Below are positions 16,291 to 25,541 of a stretch of DNA of 64,000 nucleotides, in pieces. The stretch comes from Clostridium weizhouense (GTDB lineage: Bacteria > Bacillota > Clostridia > Clostridiales > Clostridiaceae), in the NCBI RefSeq assembly GCF_019431045.1, contig NZ_JAHXPT010000006.1, positions 124,001 through 188,000 on the forward strand, given 5' to 3'. Made by a program: the position numbers and the translations under genes. The first letter of the stretch is position 1. The number at the start of each line of letters is the position of its first letter. The notes under the pieces are model-generated. The model saw only the letters and a program-made list of their open reading frames with translations, was not told the DNA's origin and ran no database searches.

Positions 16291-17058
16291 ATGATAGATA
16301 TTCATTCACATATAATACCAGGGATTGATGATGGTTCTAAGAGTATGGAAATGACTTTAGATATGCTTAAAAATGCAGAAAAAGAAGGCACAACTGATAT
16401 AATTGCTACTCCACACTATTTACTTGAATATGGAGAAGCAAATATAAATCAGGTTAAAGAACATGTAGCTAAAATTAATGAAGTAATAAAAACTAATAAA
16501 TTAAATATAAATGTTTATAGTGGTCAAGAAGTTTACTTTACTGAAAATATAGTAAAAGATTATATGGAAGGAACTATTGGAACTTTAAATGACTCAAGAT
16601 ATATGCTTATAGAATTTTCAATGAGAAAGTTTGATGAAAATATATTTGATATAATTTATGAACTTCAAATCAGAGATATTGTACCAATCATAGCTCATCC
16701 AGAAAGATATAAAGAAATTATAGAAACCCCTTCTGTTATAAATAAATTCATCAATGAAGGATATTTATTTCAAGTAAATGCAGGAAGTTTAGAAGGCAAA
16801 TTTGGAAATAAAGTTAAAAAAACTTCTGAAATTCTTATGGCAAATGGTATATATAGTTTTATGGGATCTGATGCACATAATAATACGAATAGATGCATAG
16901 GTTTAAAAAATGCATTAAATTTATTAGGGAAAAATCAAAATATAATTGAAGAAAATTTTAAAAATAATTCAATGAAAATATTATTAAATGAATCAGTTGA
17001 ATTTTCAGGTGAAAAAATTAAAGAAAAGAAATCAATATTTTCATTTTTAAAAAGATAA
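16291..17058 (+). CDS. cpsB: CpsB/YwqE-type PHP tyrosine phosphatase
   Basis: A 255-residue metal-dependent phosphatase. The N-terminal MIDIHSHIIPGIDDGSKS supplies the HxH metal ligands and the family signature; further ligands are TPHY (about 48-51), IIAHPERY (about 134-141) and GSDAHN (about 196-201). In this family the enzyme removes phosphate from the tyrosine cluster of CpsD, matching the upstream gene. AAGGAG lies eight bases before the ATG. A terminator follows, so cpsC-cpsD-cpsB form a first transcription unit. Confidence 0.93.
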   Translation: MIDIHSHIIPGIDDGSKSMEMTLDMLKNAEKEGTTDIIATPHYLLEYGEANINQVKEHVAKINEVIKTNKLNINVYSGQEVYFTENIVKDYMEGTIGTLNDSRYMLIEFSMRKFDENIFDIIYELQIRDIVPIIAHPERYKEIIETPSVINKFINEGYLFQVNAGSLEGKFGNKVKKTSEILMANGIYSFMGSDAHNNTNRCIGLKNALNLLGKNQNIIEENFKNNSMKILLNESVEFSGEKIKEKKSIFSFLKR

Positions 17059-17257
17059 TTTGCTATAAATATGCTATAAAAATCTTATAAATATAATAAT
17101 TTAGCTTATAAATATAATAACTTAATTAGAAGATATATATTTTACAATAATAAATTTTCAATACATTAAAGAACTGCATAATTTTTTGGTAAAGATTTAA
17201 AGTTTAAATGTATAGATATTGAATTTAAAGAAAAAGCTCATGGAAGAGCAAATAAAA

Positions 17258-17312
17258 AAATCTTAGTCTCAGATGGAACTGTTTTTTAGATTGAGGCTAG
17301 GATTTTATTCTT
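17258..17312 (+). terminator. Terminator after cpsB
   Basis: A 14-bp stem with G-U pairs (17258-17271 with 17292-17305) is followed by a T-rich tail. It separates the control module from the biosynthetic genes. Confidence 0.75.
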
Positions 17313-17706
17313 TTACAGATAACTTTTTTTTACATAAATACTATATATAATAAAATAGAACATAATAGAGTTAAATGTGTTAATAAATTATCAAAAAAGT
17401 TTCATAAAAATATTTAATTCAATAAAATTTTAAAAAATATTAACATAAAAAGAAATATGTGTTATTATATTGATATGAAAAAAAGGATATTATAGGCAAA
17501 TATACTATAAAATATTATAATTTAAGCAAAAATATATAAATATAGGAAGTAACAAATCCATTTTTTGCCTGGTGGAAAATATCCATTGCAATTTTGGAAT
17601 TGTTATTTATTTTTGTGTTTAAAATAGGAAATATTCATAATTTGTATATGTGTATATATGTACAAGCCTATAATTTGCTTGTCTTGATTTAATTAAAGGG
17701 GGGGAT
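17313..17706 (+). promoter_or_regulatory. AT-rich leader of the biosynthetic operon
   Basis: About 390 bp without an ORF. It contains a small hairpin ACAAGC/GCTTGT (17662-17667/17677-17682) and AAAGGGGGG directly before the start at 17707. A promoter is expected here because of the terminator upstream, but no match was clear enough to place. Confidence 0.35.
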
Positions 17707-18375
17707 ATGGTGCAACAATTAAATCTCGGGACAGAAGAAGTTTTGTTTAAAAAACAAATAAGAGAAGTTGGTGTAGGATATTGTTTTTTAAAGAGAACTA
17801 TAGACATAGTTTGTTCCTTGCTAGGATTAATAGTATTAAGTCCACTACTATTAATAGTAGCTGCATGCATAAAACTAGAATCAAAAGGACCTATTATATT
17901 TAAACAAAAAAGAGTTGGTATAAATGGAATTATATTTGATATGTACAAGTTTAGGTCAATGGTTGTAAATGCAGAAGAGCTTAAAAAGAAGCTAAGGGAC
18001 AGGAATGAAATGAGTGGTCCAATGTTTAAAATGAAAAATGACCCTAGAGTAACAAAGATTGGGAAGTTCATAAGAAAGACAAGTATTGATGAATTACCTC
18101 AATTATTAAATGTATTAAAAGGGGAAATGAGTTTAGTTGGGCCTAGACCATCACTTGAAAATGAAGTTGTTCATTTTGAAGATTGGATGAAAAAAAGATT
18201 CTATGTAAAACCGGGATTAACATGCTACTGGCAAGTTTCAGGAAGAAACGATATTGGATTCAAGGAATGGATGGCTTTGGATGTTAAATACGTAGAAGAA
18301 AGAAGCACATTAATTGACATAAAGTTGATATTTAAAACATTCTTTGTGTTGTTTGGTGATGAACATGCTAGTTAG
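17707..18375 (+). CDS. Initiating undecaprenyl-phosphate sugar phosphotransferase
   Basis: A 222-residue polyprenyl-phosphate glycosyl-1-phosphate transferase (WbaP/EpsL-like short form). One N-terminal membrane anchor (TIDIVCSLLGLIVLSPLLLIV) is followed by the family motifs KQKRVGINGIIFDMYKFRSM, DELPQLLNVLKGEMSLVGPRP and KPGLTCYWQVSGR. It transfers the first sugar phosphate to the lipid carrier and so starts repeat-unit synthesis. AGGGGGGAT precedes the ATG. It is the first gene of a run of 16 co-directional genes ending at 34980. Confidence 0.93.
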   Translation: MVQQLNLGTEEVLFKKQIREVGVGYCFLKRTIDIVCSLLGLIVLSPLLLIVAACIKLESKGPIIFKQKRVGINGIIFDMYKFRSMVVNAEELKKKLRDRNEMSGPMFKMKNDPRVTKIGKFIRKTSIDELPQLLNVLKGEMSLVGPRPSLENEVVHFEDWMKKRFYVKPGLTCYWQVSGRNDIGFKEWMALDVKYVEERSTLIDIKLIFKTFFVLFGDEHAS

Positions 18376-18387
18376 GGGGATAAATAA

Positions 18388-19734
18388 ATGAAAATAGTTG
18401 TTGCAGGAACAGGATACGTAGGGTTAGTTACTGGAGCGTGTCTTTCTGAAATGGGACATAATGTAACTTGTGTTGATATAGATGAAAGAAAAGTTCAAAC
18501 AATGAAAAAGGGAATTTCCCCTATATATGAACCAGGATTAGATGAATTATTAAAAAGAAACTATAAGGAAAATAGATTAGATTTTACAACAGATTATGTA
18601 AGTGCATATAAAGATGCAGATTTAGTATTCATAGGGGTTGGTACTCCTGAAAGAGAAGACGGATCTGCTAATTTAGATTATGTATTTGGTGTATGCAAAC
18701 AAATTGCTGACAATGTGGAAAATGATTGCTTAGTTGTAGTTAAATCAACAGTTCCAATAGGTACTAATGATAAAGTGGAAGAATTCTTAAAAGAAAATGT
18801 TAATAATGATGTACATATAGAAGTTGCATCAAATCCAGAATTCTTGGCACAAGGAACAGCAGTTAAAGATACTTTATTTGCTAAAAGAATAGTAATTGGG
18901 GTTGAATCTAAGAAAGCAGAAAATACTTTAAGAGAAGTATATGAAAGATTTAATCAACCAATAGTTGTTACAAATAGAAGAAGTGCGGAAATGATTAAAT
19001 ATGCTTCAAATGACTTTTTAGCTCTTAAGATTTCTTTTATGAATGAAATAGCTAACTTTTGTGAAATAGTTGGAGCGGATATTCAAGATGTAGCAAAAGG
19101 TATGAGTTATGACCCAAGAATAGGAAATAAATTCTTAAATGCAGGAATAGGATATGGAGGTTCTTGTTTCCCTAAGGATACTAAGGCACTTCACTGGCTT
19201 GCAAATGATAATGGATATGAACTTAAGACAATAAAAGCAACAATTGAAGTAAATCAAAATCAAAAATATAAATTATTTAGAGCAGCTAAACAAAGATTTG
19301 GAAGTTTAAAAGGATTAAAAGTTGCAGTACTTGGATTAACATTTAAACCAGGAACAGATGATTTAAGAGAAGCACCATCAATACCTAATGTAAGAAGATT
19401 ACTAGATGAAGGTGCAGAAGTAGTAGCATATGATCCAGTAGGAGAAGAAAACTTTAAAAAGATATATCCAACAGAAATAGAGTATGTAAAATCTCCAGAA
19501 GAAGCATTAAAAGAAGCAGATTTAGTATTCATATTTACAGAATGGGATGAAATAAAATCTTTAGATCTAAATATATATAGTGAAGTTATGAATACTCCTA
19601 TTATATATGATGGGAGAAATTGTTATGCAATTAATGATGTAAAAGAAAAAAGAATTGAGTACCATTCTATTGGAAGAAAAGCAATTTTTAATATAGAAGA
19701 AGCTAGAAGTGAAGTTGCAGCAACAAGAATGTAA
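18388..19734 (+). CDS. ugd: UDP-glucose 6-dehydrogenase
   Basis: A 448-residue enzyme that oxidises UDP-glucose to UDP-glucuronate. The NAD-binding GTGYVGLVTG lies at the N-terminus, with FIGVGTPEREDGSANL near 85-100. The catalytic cysteine is in GYGGSCFPKD (about 255-264), and the C-terminal domain has LGLTFKPGTDDLREAPS. The sequence runs about 18 residues past GRNCYAINDVKEKRIEYHSIGR, where the family usually ends, and finishes RSEVAATRM. That tail resembles the ends of the proteins at 32314 and 33479. It starts 12 bp after the transferase. Confidence 0.95.
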   Translation: MKIVVAGTGYVGLVTGACLSEMGHNVTCVDIDERKVQTMKKGISPIYEPGLDELLKRNYKENRLDFTTDYVSAYKDADLVFIGVGTPEREDGSANLDYVFGVCKQIADNVENDCLVVVKSTVPIGTNDKVEEFLKENVNNDVHIEVASNPEFLAQGTAVKDTLFAKRIVIGVESKKAENTLREVYERFNQPIVVTNRRSAEMIKYASNDFLALKISFMNEIANFCEIVGADIQDVAKGMSYDPRIGNKFLNAGIGYGGSCFPKDTKALHWLANDNGYELKTIKATIEVNQNQKYKLFRAAKQRFGSLKGLKVAVLGLTFKPGTDDLREAPSIPNVRRLLDEGAEVVAYDPVGEENFKKIYPTEIEYVKSPEEALKEADLVFIFTEWDEIKSLDLNIYSEVMNTPIIYDGRNCYAINDVKEKRIEYHSIGRKAIFNIEEARSEVAATRM

Positions 19735-19753
19735 CAATTGAGGAGATTAAGTA

Positions 19754-20911
19754 ATGAAACACGTTTTTATAATTGGGTCAAAAGGTATACCAGCTAAATA
19801 TGGTGGGTTTGAGACATTTGTTGAGAAGCTAACAGAAGGACAAAAATGCAAAGAAATAAAATATCATGTTTCTTGTTTATCAGATAATGTTAAAGAATTT
19901 GAGCATAATGGAGCAAGATGTTTCGATATAAATGTACCTAATATAGGACCAGCTAAAGCTGTTTATTATGACGTAAGAGCATTACAAGAAAGTATTAGTT
20001 ATATTAAGAAGAATAATATAAAAAATGCTATAGTATATGTTTTAGCTTGTAGGATTGGACCTTTCATTGGAAGATATAAGAATCAATTAAAAAAGCTAGG
20101 TGGAACACTATTAGTAAATCCTGATGGCCATGAATGGAAAAGAGCAAAATGGAATGCAGCAATAAGAAGGTATTGGAAGATATCAGAGAAACTTATGGTT
20201 AAACATGCTGATTTATTAGTTTGTGATTCTAAAAATATAGAGAAATATATAAAAGAAGATTATAAACAATATAATCCTAAAACAACATTTATAGCTTATG
20301 GAGCTGATACGGAAAAATCAAAATTAAATGATGAGGATAGTAAGTTATTAGATTGGTATAAAGAAAAAGGCGTTAAGAAAAAAGAATATTATCTTGTTGT
20401 TGGAAGATTTGTGCCAGAAAATAATTATGAAACCATGATATCTGAATTTATGAAATCAAAAACAGATAAGGATTTTATTTTAATCACGAATGTAGAAAAA
20501 AATAAGTTTTATGAAGAATTAAAACAAAGAACTGGTTTTGATAAAGATAAGAGAATTAAATTTGTTGGTACAGTATATGATCAAGAACTGTTAAAGAAAA
20601 TTAGAGAAAATGCTTATGGTTATCTTCATGGCCATGAAGTTGGTGGAACCAATCCATCTCTTTTAGAAGCGTTAGCAACTACGGATTTAAATATATTACT
20701 TGATGTTGGATTTAATAGAGAAGTTGGAGAAAATGGAGCTTTGTATTTTACAAAGCAAGATGGAAATTTAGCAACATTAATTGATAATTTAGATGTTTAT
20801 GATGAAGTTGCAGTTACTAGTTATGGAGAAAATGCTAAGCAAAGAATTCGTGAAGAGTATACTTGGAATAAAATAATTAATGATTATGAAAAAGTATTTG
20901 GTGAATATTAA
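19754..20911 (+). CDS. DUF1972/GT4 glycosyltransferase, rhamnosyltransferase-like
   Basis: A 385-residue glycosyltransferase. The N-terminal IIGSKGIPAKYGGFETFVEKL is the DUF1972 signature of Cps2T-type beta-1,4-rhamnosyltransferases. Next come NPDGHEWKR and the GT4 donor half with VVGRFVPENNYE and HGHEVGGTNPSLLEALA. In related capsule systems this enzyme adds rhamnose as the second sugar, consistent with rfb genes in the same locus; the exact donor is inferred. ATTGAGGAG precedes the start. Confidence 0.88.
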   Translation: MKHVFIIGSKGIPAKYGGFETFVEKLTEGQKCKEIKYHVSCLSDNVKEFEHNGARCFDINVPNIGPAKAVYYDVRALQESISYIKKNNIKNAIVYVLACRIGPFIGRYKNQLKKLGGTLLVNPDGHEWKRAKWNAAIRRYWKISEKLMVKHADLLVCDSKNIEKYIKEDYKQYNPKTTFIAYGADTEKSKLNDEDSKLLDWYKEKGVKKKEYYLVVGRFVPENNYETMISEFMKSKTDKDFILITNVEKNKFYEELKQRTGFDKDKRIKFVGTVYDQELLKKIRENAYGYLHGHEVGGTNPSLLEALATTDLNILLDVGFNREVGENGALYFTKQDGNLATLIDNLDVYDEVAVTSYGENAKQRIREEYTWNKIINDYEKVFGEY

Positions 20912-20942
20912 GATATTTAGCTAATATTTTATGGAGGATATT

Positions 20943-22325
20943 ATGAATATTTTACATTACTCATTAGGTCTTCCGCCATATAGAACTGGAGGATTAACTA
21001 AATATTCGATTGACTTAATGAAAGAACAAGTCAGAAATGGAGATAAAGTATACTTATTATTTCCAGGAAGAATATCTTTATTAAATGAAAAAACTAAAAT
21101 TAAGTCTTATAAAAATGAATTTGGAATAAAAACATATGAAATAGTTAATCCATTACCAGTTCCATTATTAAATGGGATTTCTAAGCCACAAGAGTTTATG
21201 GAAATTTGTGATACGGAAATATTCAAAACGTTTTTATTAGAGAATGACATACAAATAGTTCATATTCATACTTTTATGGGATTACATAAAGAATTTTTAG
21301 AATCGGCTAAAGAATTAGATATTAAAATAGTTTATACTACACATGATTATTTTGGAATTTGTACTAAAGTTAATTTTATAGATAATAAAGGATGTTTATG
21401 TGAAAAAAGAAATCTAGAAAAGTGTTTAAATTGCAATAAGTCGGGATATAGTATGAAAACTATACAAATACTTCAATCACCTATATATAGATTTTTAAAA
21501 AATAAGGGAATTACACCTAAATTAAAGACGTTAGCTAAAAAGATAAAAAACAATAAAAGTGTTAATTCTAATTTGGCTAATAGAGAAATAAAAATTAATA
21601 CAGAATATAGAAGTTCTTATAAAAAACTAATAGATTATTATAATGATATGTTTAATTGTATTGATAGTTTTTTATTTAATAGTAGTGTAGCAAAACGAGC
21701 ATATGAACAATATATAAAATGCAGTGGACAAGTAATTTCAATTACTCATGGACATATTAAAGATAATAGAAAGATAAAAGATTTTAATCATGATAAATTA
21801 AAATTAACATATTTAGGACCGGACCAAAAATACAAAGGGTTTAATCTATTAATAGATACTATGAAAGAAATTAATAAACAGTACAAATCAAGGGTAGAGC
21901 TAAATTTATATGGAGATATAAGTGAGTTAGATATTGATGATAATATTAAAGCTCATGGTAGATATTCATATAATCAACTTAATGAGATATTTGATAATAC
22001 TGATTTATTGGTAGTACCTAGTATATGGAATGAAACTTTTGGGTTTATTGTATTAGAAGCTCTTAGTTATGGGGTACCAGTATTAGTTACTGATAAAGTT
22101 GGAAGTAAGGACATTGTGATAAGTAGTGAAGTAAAAAAAGGGATAATTATTAAAGCAAATAAGTCAGAACTAAAGCATAAAATCATAGAGCTTATTAATG
22201 CAAGAACTGTATTAAAAGATTTAAATAAAAATGTTTTAGATGATGATTTTAAATTTAATATGTACAATCATACAAAAAATATAGAGTCAATATATGAGAA
22301 AGTATTGGAGCAATATGAATGTTAA
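20943..22325 (+). CDS. GT4-family glycosyltransferase
   Basis: A 461-residue protein. ATG at 20943 is chosen because GGAGG (20933-20937) is correctly placed; an ATG 12 bp earlier overlaps that site. The N-terminal LGLPPYRTGGLTKYSIDL is a GT4 acceptor-side glycine loop. The C-terminal half has LGPDQKYKGFNLLID and the donor-binding NETFGFIVLEALSYGVPVLV (E-x7-E type). A Cys-rich patch (CTKVNFIDNKGCLCEKRNLE, then KCLNCNKSG) is a common GT4 insertion, possibly zinc-binding. It overlaps the next gene by 7 bp. Confidence 0.85.
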   Translation: MNILHYSLGLPPYRTGGLTKYSIDLMKEQVRNGDKVYLLFPGRISLLNEKTKIKSYKNEFGIKTYEIVNPLPVPLLNGISKPQEFMEICDTEIFKTFLLENDIQIVHIHTFMGLHKEFLESAKELDIKIVYTTHDYFGICTKVNFIDNKGCLCEKRNLEKCLNCNKSGYSMKTIQILQSPIYRFLKNKGITPKLKTLAKKIKNNKSVNSNLANREIKINTEYRSSYKKLIDYYNDMFNCIDSFLFNSSVAKRAYEQYIKCSGQVISITHGHIKDNRKIKDFNHDKLKLTYLGPDQKYKGFNLLIDTMKEINKQYKSRVELNLYGDISELDIDDNIKAHGRYSYNQLNEIFDNTDLLVVPSIWNETFGFIVLEALSYGVPVLVTDKVGSKDIVISSEVKKGIIIKANKSELKHKIIELINARTVLKDLNKNVLDDDFKFNMYNHTKNIESIYEKVLEQYEC

Positions 22326-23053
22326 ATATTTTAGAATTTTTTATAAAAAAAATAAAAGGAAATGATTTTAAATTAGATAAAGACCTAAGTTTAAGTTATC
22401 TTTTTAGTAAAGCAATTTCAATGATCATTAATTTAATTAGAGGTAATATAAAATCATTATTTGTTAAGAAGAAAAGTAATATTATTTTTATTGGAAGTAA
22501 AAGTAAATTAAAAATGAAAAGAAAAATGAAGTTCGGCATTGGAATTAATATTGGAAAATATGTTATTATTGATGCTTTATCTAAAAATGGTGTTACTTTA
22601 GGGGATAATATTAGTATTGGAGATTTTTCAAGAATTCTATGTACTGGGACTATAAGAAATTTAGGTAAAGGTATAAAGATTGGAAATAACTTTGGTTGTG
22701 GTGAAAACTGCTTTTTCGGAGCAGCTGGAGGAATTGAAATAGGAAATGATGTTATTATGGGGCAAAACGTAAGGTTTCATTCTGAAAATCATATTTTTAA
22801 TGATATTAATGCTCTTATAAGATTACAAGGCGTAACTAATAAGGGGATAAAAATAGGAAATAATTGTTGGATTGGCTCTGGAGTGGTATTTTTAGATGGT
22901 GTAACTGTTGGGAATGGATGCGTTATAGGTGCAAATACTTTGGTTAATAAAGATATTCCTGATAATGCAATAGCAGTAGGAAGTTCAGTGAAAATAATTA
23001 AGTATAGAGATGAAACTGAGAATGATAAATTAAAGAAAGGAGTATTTTATTAA
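22319..23053 (+). CDS. Hexapeptide-repeat (LbH) acyltransferase
   Basis: A 244-residue protein. After a basic N-terminal region of about 75 residues, a left-handed beta-helix shows hexapeptide repeats such as IKIGNN, IEIGND and VTVGNGCVIGANTLV. The active-site-like FHSENHIF matches the CysE/LacA/WbbJ group, so O-acetylation of a sugar is likely. It overlaps the preceding and following genes (ATGTTAA and TAATG junctions), which implies translational coupling. Confidence 0.85.
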   Translation: MLNILEFFIKKIKGNDFKLDKDLSLSYLFSKAISMIINLIRGNIKSLFVKKKSNIIFIGSKSKLKMKRKMKFGIGINIGKYVIIDALSKNGVTLGDNISIGDFSRILCTGTIRNLGKGIKIGNNFGCGENCFFGAAGGIEIGNDVIMGQNVRFHSENHIFNDINALIRLQGVTNKGIKIGNNCWIGSGVVFLDGVTVGNGCVIGANTLVNKDIPDNAIAVGSSVKIIKYRDETENDKLKKGVFY

Positions 23054-24180
23054 TGAAAAAAATATTATATGTAAGGAATGGTCCATATAAGGTTAATCCT
23101 AATTTATACAATTTGCAAGAAATTGGTTTTTGTAAAGCATTATGCAAAAAGGGGTTTGACTGCGATATAATATATTATTCAGATGTAGATAAAGATGAAG
23201 AAATATATGTAGATAGCATTAATGGAAATAAGATAAATTTATTATGGAGAAAAGGATATAAAATTCTAAGAACAGGACTTTATCCATCGTTGTTAAAAAA
23301 AGAATTTGTGAATAAATATGATTTAATAATAACAACTGAATATAGTCAGATTATGTCTTTGTTATGGACAAGATATAATCCAAAAGTAGTATTATATAAT
23401 GGTCCATATTATAATATGTTCAAAATACCATTTACTGAAAAAATATATGACTTATTATTCACTAAAAAGCTAAATAAAAGTTTAGATAAAGTCTTTACTA
23501 AATCAGATTTAGCTAAAGAATATTTAAAAGAAAAAGGATTTGAGAATGTTAAAACGTTAGGTGTTGGATTAGATACGGATGTTTTTGATAAAGTCAATAA
23601 TCCAAGTGAAAAAGTAATTAAGTTAAAAGAATTTATGAAGAAAAATAAAAGTATACTATATGTTGGAAGTTTAATTGAAAGAAAAAATTTTAGATTTACG
23701 TTACAAGTATTTGAAAAAGTAAATAAAGAAAATTCAGAATTGAAACTTGTTATTATAGGAAATGGAAAAAAATCCTATGTTGAAAAATCATTGAAACTTA
23801 TAAATGAAAATGCAAGAAAAAATATCATATTTATTGATAAAATTGATAATAAATTTTTAAAATACATATATCCAGAAGCGGAAGTTTTTATGTTACCATC
23901 TAAATTAGAAATATTTGGAATGGTATTATTAGAAGCAATGTATTTTGGCGTGCCAGTTGTAACTAGTTTAAATGGTGGATCAAGTACATTAATAGAAAAT
24001 AAGGTGAATGGTGTTATAATTGATAAATTTAATATAGATAGGTGGGCAAAAGAAATATTAAATATATGTTCAGATAAAAACTATTCTGAAAGCTTAAGGA
24101 TAAATTCAAAAAATACAATTAGAAATAATTTTTCATGGGAAAAGATAAGTGAAAATTTTATTAAAAGTTTAAAAGTTTAA
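23053..24180 (+). CDS. GT4-family glycosyltransferase
   Basis: A 375-residue protein. The C-terminal donor domain has ILYVGSLIERKNFRFTLQVF (about 200-220) and PSKLEIFGMVLLEAMYFGVP (about 280-300), the GT4 E-x7-E region. The N-terminal half is diverged (MKKILYVRNGPYKVNPNLYN). Donor and acceptor are not predictable. Its start codon shares a base with the preceding stop. Confidence 0.85.
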   Translation: MKKILYVRNGPYKVNPNLYNLQEIGFCKALCKKGFDCDIIYYSDVDKDEEIYVDSINGNKINLLWRKGYKILRTGLYPSLLKKEFVNKYDLIITTEYSQIMSLLWTRYNPKVVLYNGPYYNMFKIPFTEKIYDLLFTKKLNKSLDKVFTKSDLAKEYLKEKGFENVKTLGVGLDTDVFDKVNNPSEKVIKLKEFMKKNKSILYVGSLIERKNFRFTLQVFEKVNKENSELKLVIIGNGKKSYVEKSLKLINENARKNIIFIDKIDNKFLKYIYPEAEVFMLPSKLEIFGMVLLEAMYFGVPVVTSLNGGSSTLIENKVNGVIIDKFNIDRWAKEILNICSDKNYSESLRINSKNTIRNNFSWEKISENFIKSLKV

Positions 24181-24239
24181 AAGTTGATAATATATTTTAA
24201 TAGTAAGACAAGTTGCAAAAATTTTATAAGGAGCAATAT

Positions 24240-25403
24240 ATGAAAATATGTTTTTTAACAGGAAATATTTTTACTATAGGTGGAGTTCAAAGAGTTTTAT
24301 CTGTTATAGCAAGTGAATTAAGTAAGTATCATACAATTGATATATTATGTACAGATGATAATTTGGTAATAGATAGAAAAATGTACAATTTAAATCAAAA
24401 TGTTAATATAGTTAACCCCACAGGTTTAAGAAATAAAAATATAATAAATAAAGTTTTTAAGGGAATAAACAGAATTACAGGTATGTTTAACAATAATATA
24501 TTGTATAAAGTATTAACAGAAATATATTTTCCAAGAAAAATGCGAAAAAAACTTACACAATATTTAAATGATAATAAATATGATCTTATTATAGGGGCTG
24601 AGGGGTATTACTCTCTTTTATTGGGATTAATATCAAAAGAAATAGATGCCAAAACTATAGGATGGCAACACAGTTCATATAATGCATATTTAAACAACAG
24701 GTATAGATATTACTGGAACCAAGATAAATTATTTAAGGAATATTTACATAATTTAGATAAATGTATAGTTTTAACTGAAGAAGATAGTAAACTTTATAAG
24801 GAAAAACTAAATATAAATTGCGATGTAATATATAATCCATTAAGTTTTCAAAGTAAAATAAAATCTAAATGTAATGATAAGAGTATTATTTTTGTTGGTC
24901 GTTTGGTAAAACAAGCGAAAGGTTTAGATTTACTTATCAAAGCATTTAGTTTAGTTAATCAAGAAAAAGAAGATTGGCAGTTAAAAATAGTTGGAGATGG
25001 GCCAGATAGAAAAAAACTTATTAAATATATATATAAATATCATTTAGAAAATAATATTATATTATTGGGAAAATCAGATAATGTTAAGAAGCATTATTTA
25101 GAATCTTCAATTTTTGTTTCTTCATCAAGATGGGAAGGATTTGGTCTTGCAATTACAGAAGCTATGGAATGTGGTTTACCAGTTATAGCGTTTAAAAATT
25201 CAGGTCCTAAAGAAATCATTAACAAAAATAATGAAAATGGAATTTTAGTTCCTTGTAATGATGTTGAGAAATTAGCTAACACAATAATTGAATTAATAGA
25301 AAACAGGAGGAAAAGAGAATATATTGCTCAAAAGTCAATAGAAAGAGCAAAAGACTTTTCATTAAAAATTATAATACAACAATGGTGTGAATTTATAAAA
25401 TAA
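24240..25403 (+). CDS. GT4-family glycosyltransferase
   Basis: A 387-residue protein. ATG at 24240 follows AAGGAG (24228-24233) and is preferred over an upstream TTG. The N-terminal CFLTGNIFTIGGVQRVLSVI carries the GT4 GGxxR acceptor loop. The C-terminal half has IIFVGRLVKQAKGLDLLIKA and SSRWEGFGLAITEAMECGLP. It is typical of capsule-locus transferases using a UDP-sugar; specificity is unknown. Confidence 0.87.
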   Translation: MKICFLTGNIFTIGGVQRVLSVIASELSKYHTIDILCTDDNLVIDRKMYNLNQNVNIVNPTGLRNKNIINKVFKGINRITGMFNNNILYKVLTEIYFPRKMRKKLTQYLNDNKYDLIIGAEGYYSLLLGLISKEIDAKTIGWQHSSYNAYLNNRYRYYWNQDKLFKEYLHNLDKCIVLTEEDSKLYKEKLNINCDVIYNPLSFQSKIKSKCNDKSIIFVGRLVKQAKGLDLLIKAFSLVNQEKEDWQLKIVGDGPDRKKLIKYIYKYHLENNIILLGKSDNVKKHYLESSIFVSSSRWEGFGLAITEAMECGLPVIAFKNSGPKEIINKNNENGILVPCNDVEKLANTIIELIENRRKREYIAQKSIERAKDFSLKIIIQQWCEFIK

Positions 25404-25541
25404 ATAATAGTATACTTAAATGAGAAGGTGTTTAATTTAGAGAGAAAAAGTACGAAAGTTATAACATCAATTTTTGAGTTCTTATCATAAAATCCATGAT
25501 GTATTAATTAAAAAAACATAGGTAGAATTAGGAGATTTCTT

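Noticed and set aside
17707-17800. Start of the polysaccharide biosynthetic run as a continuation of cpsB transcription
   Set aside because: A clear hairpin/T-run at 17258-17312 and a 649-bp gap argue for a separate unit, unless the structured RNA drives antitermination, which is listed as a hypothesis only.
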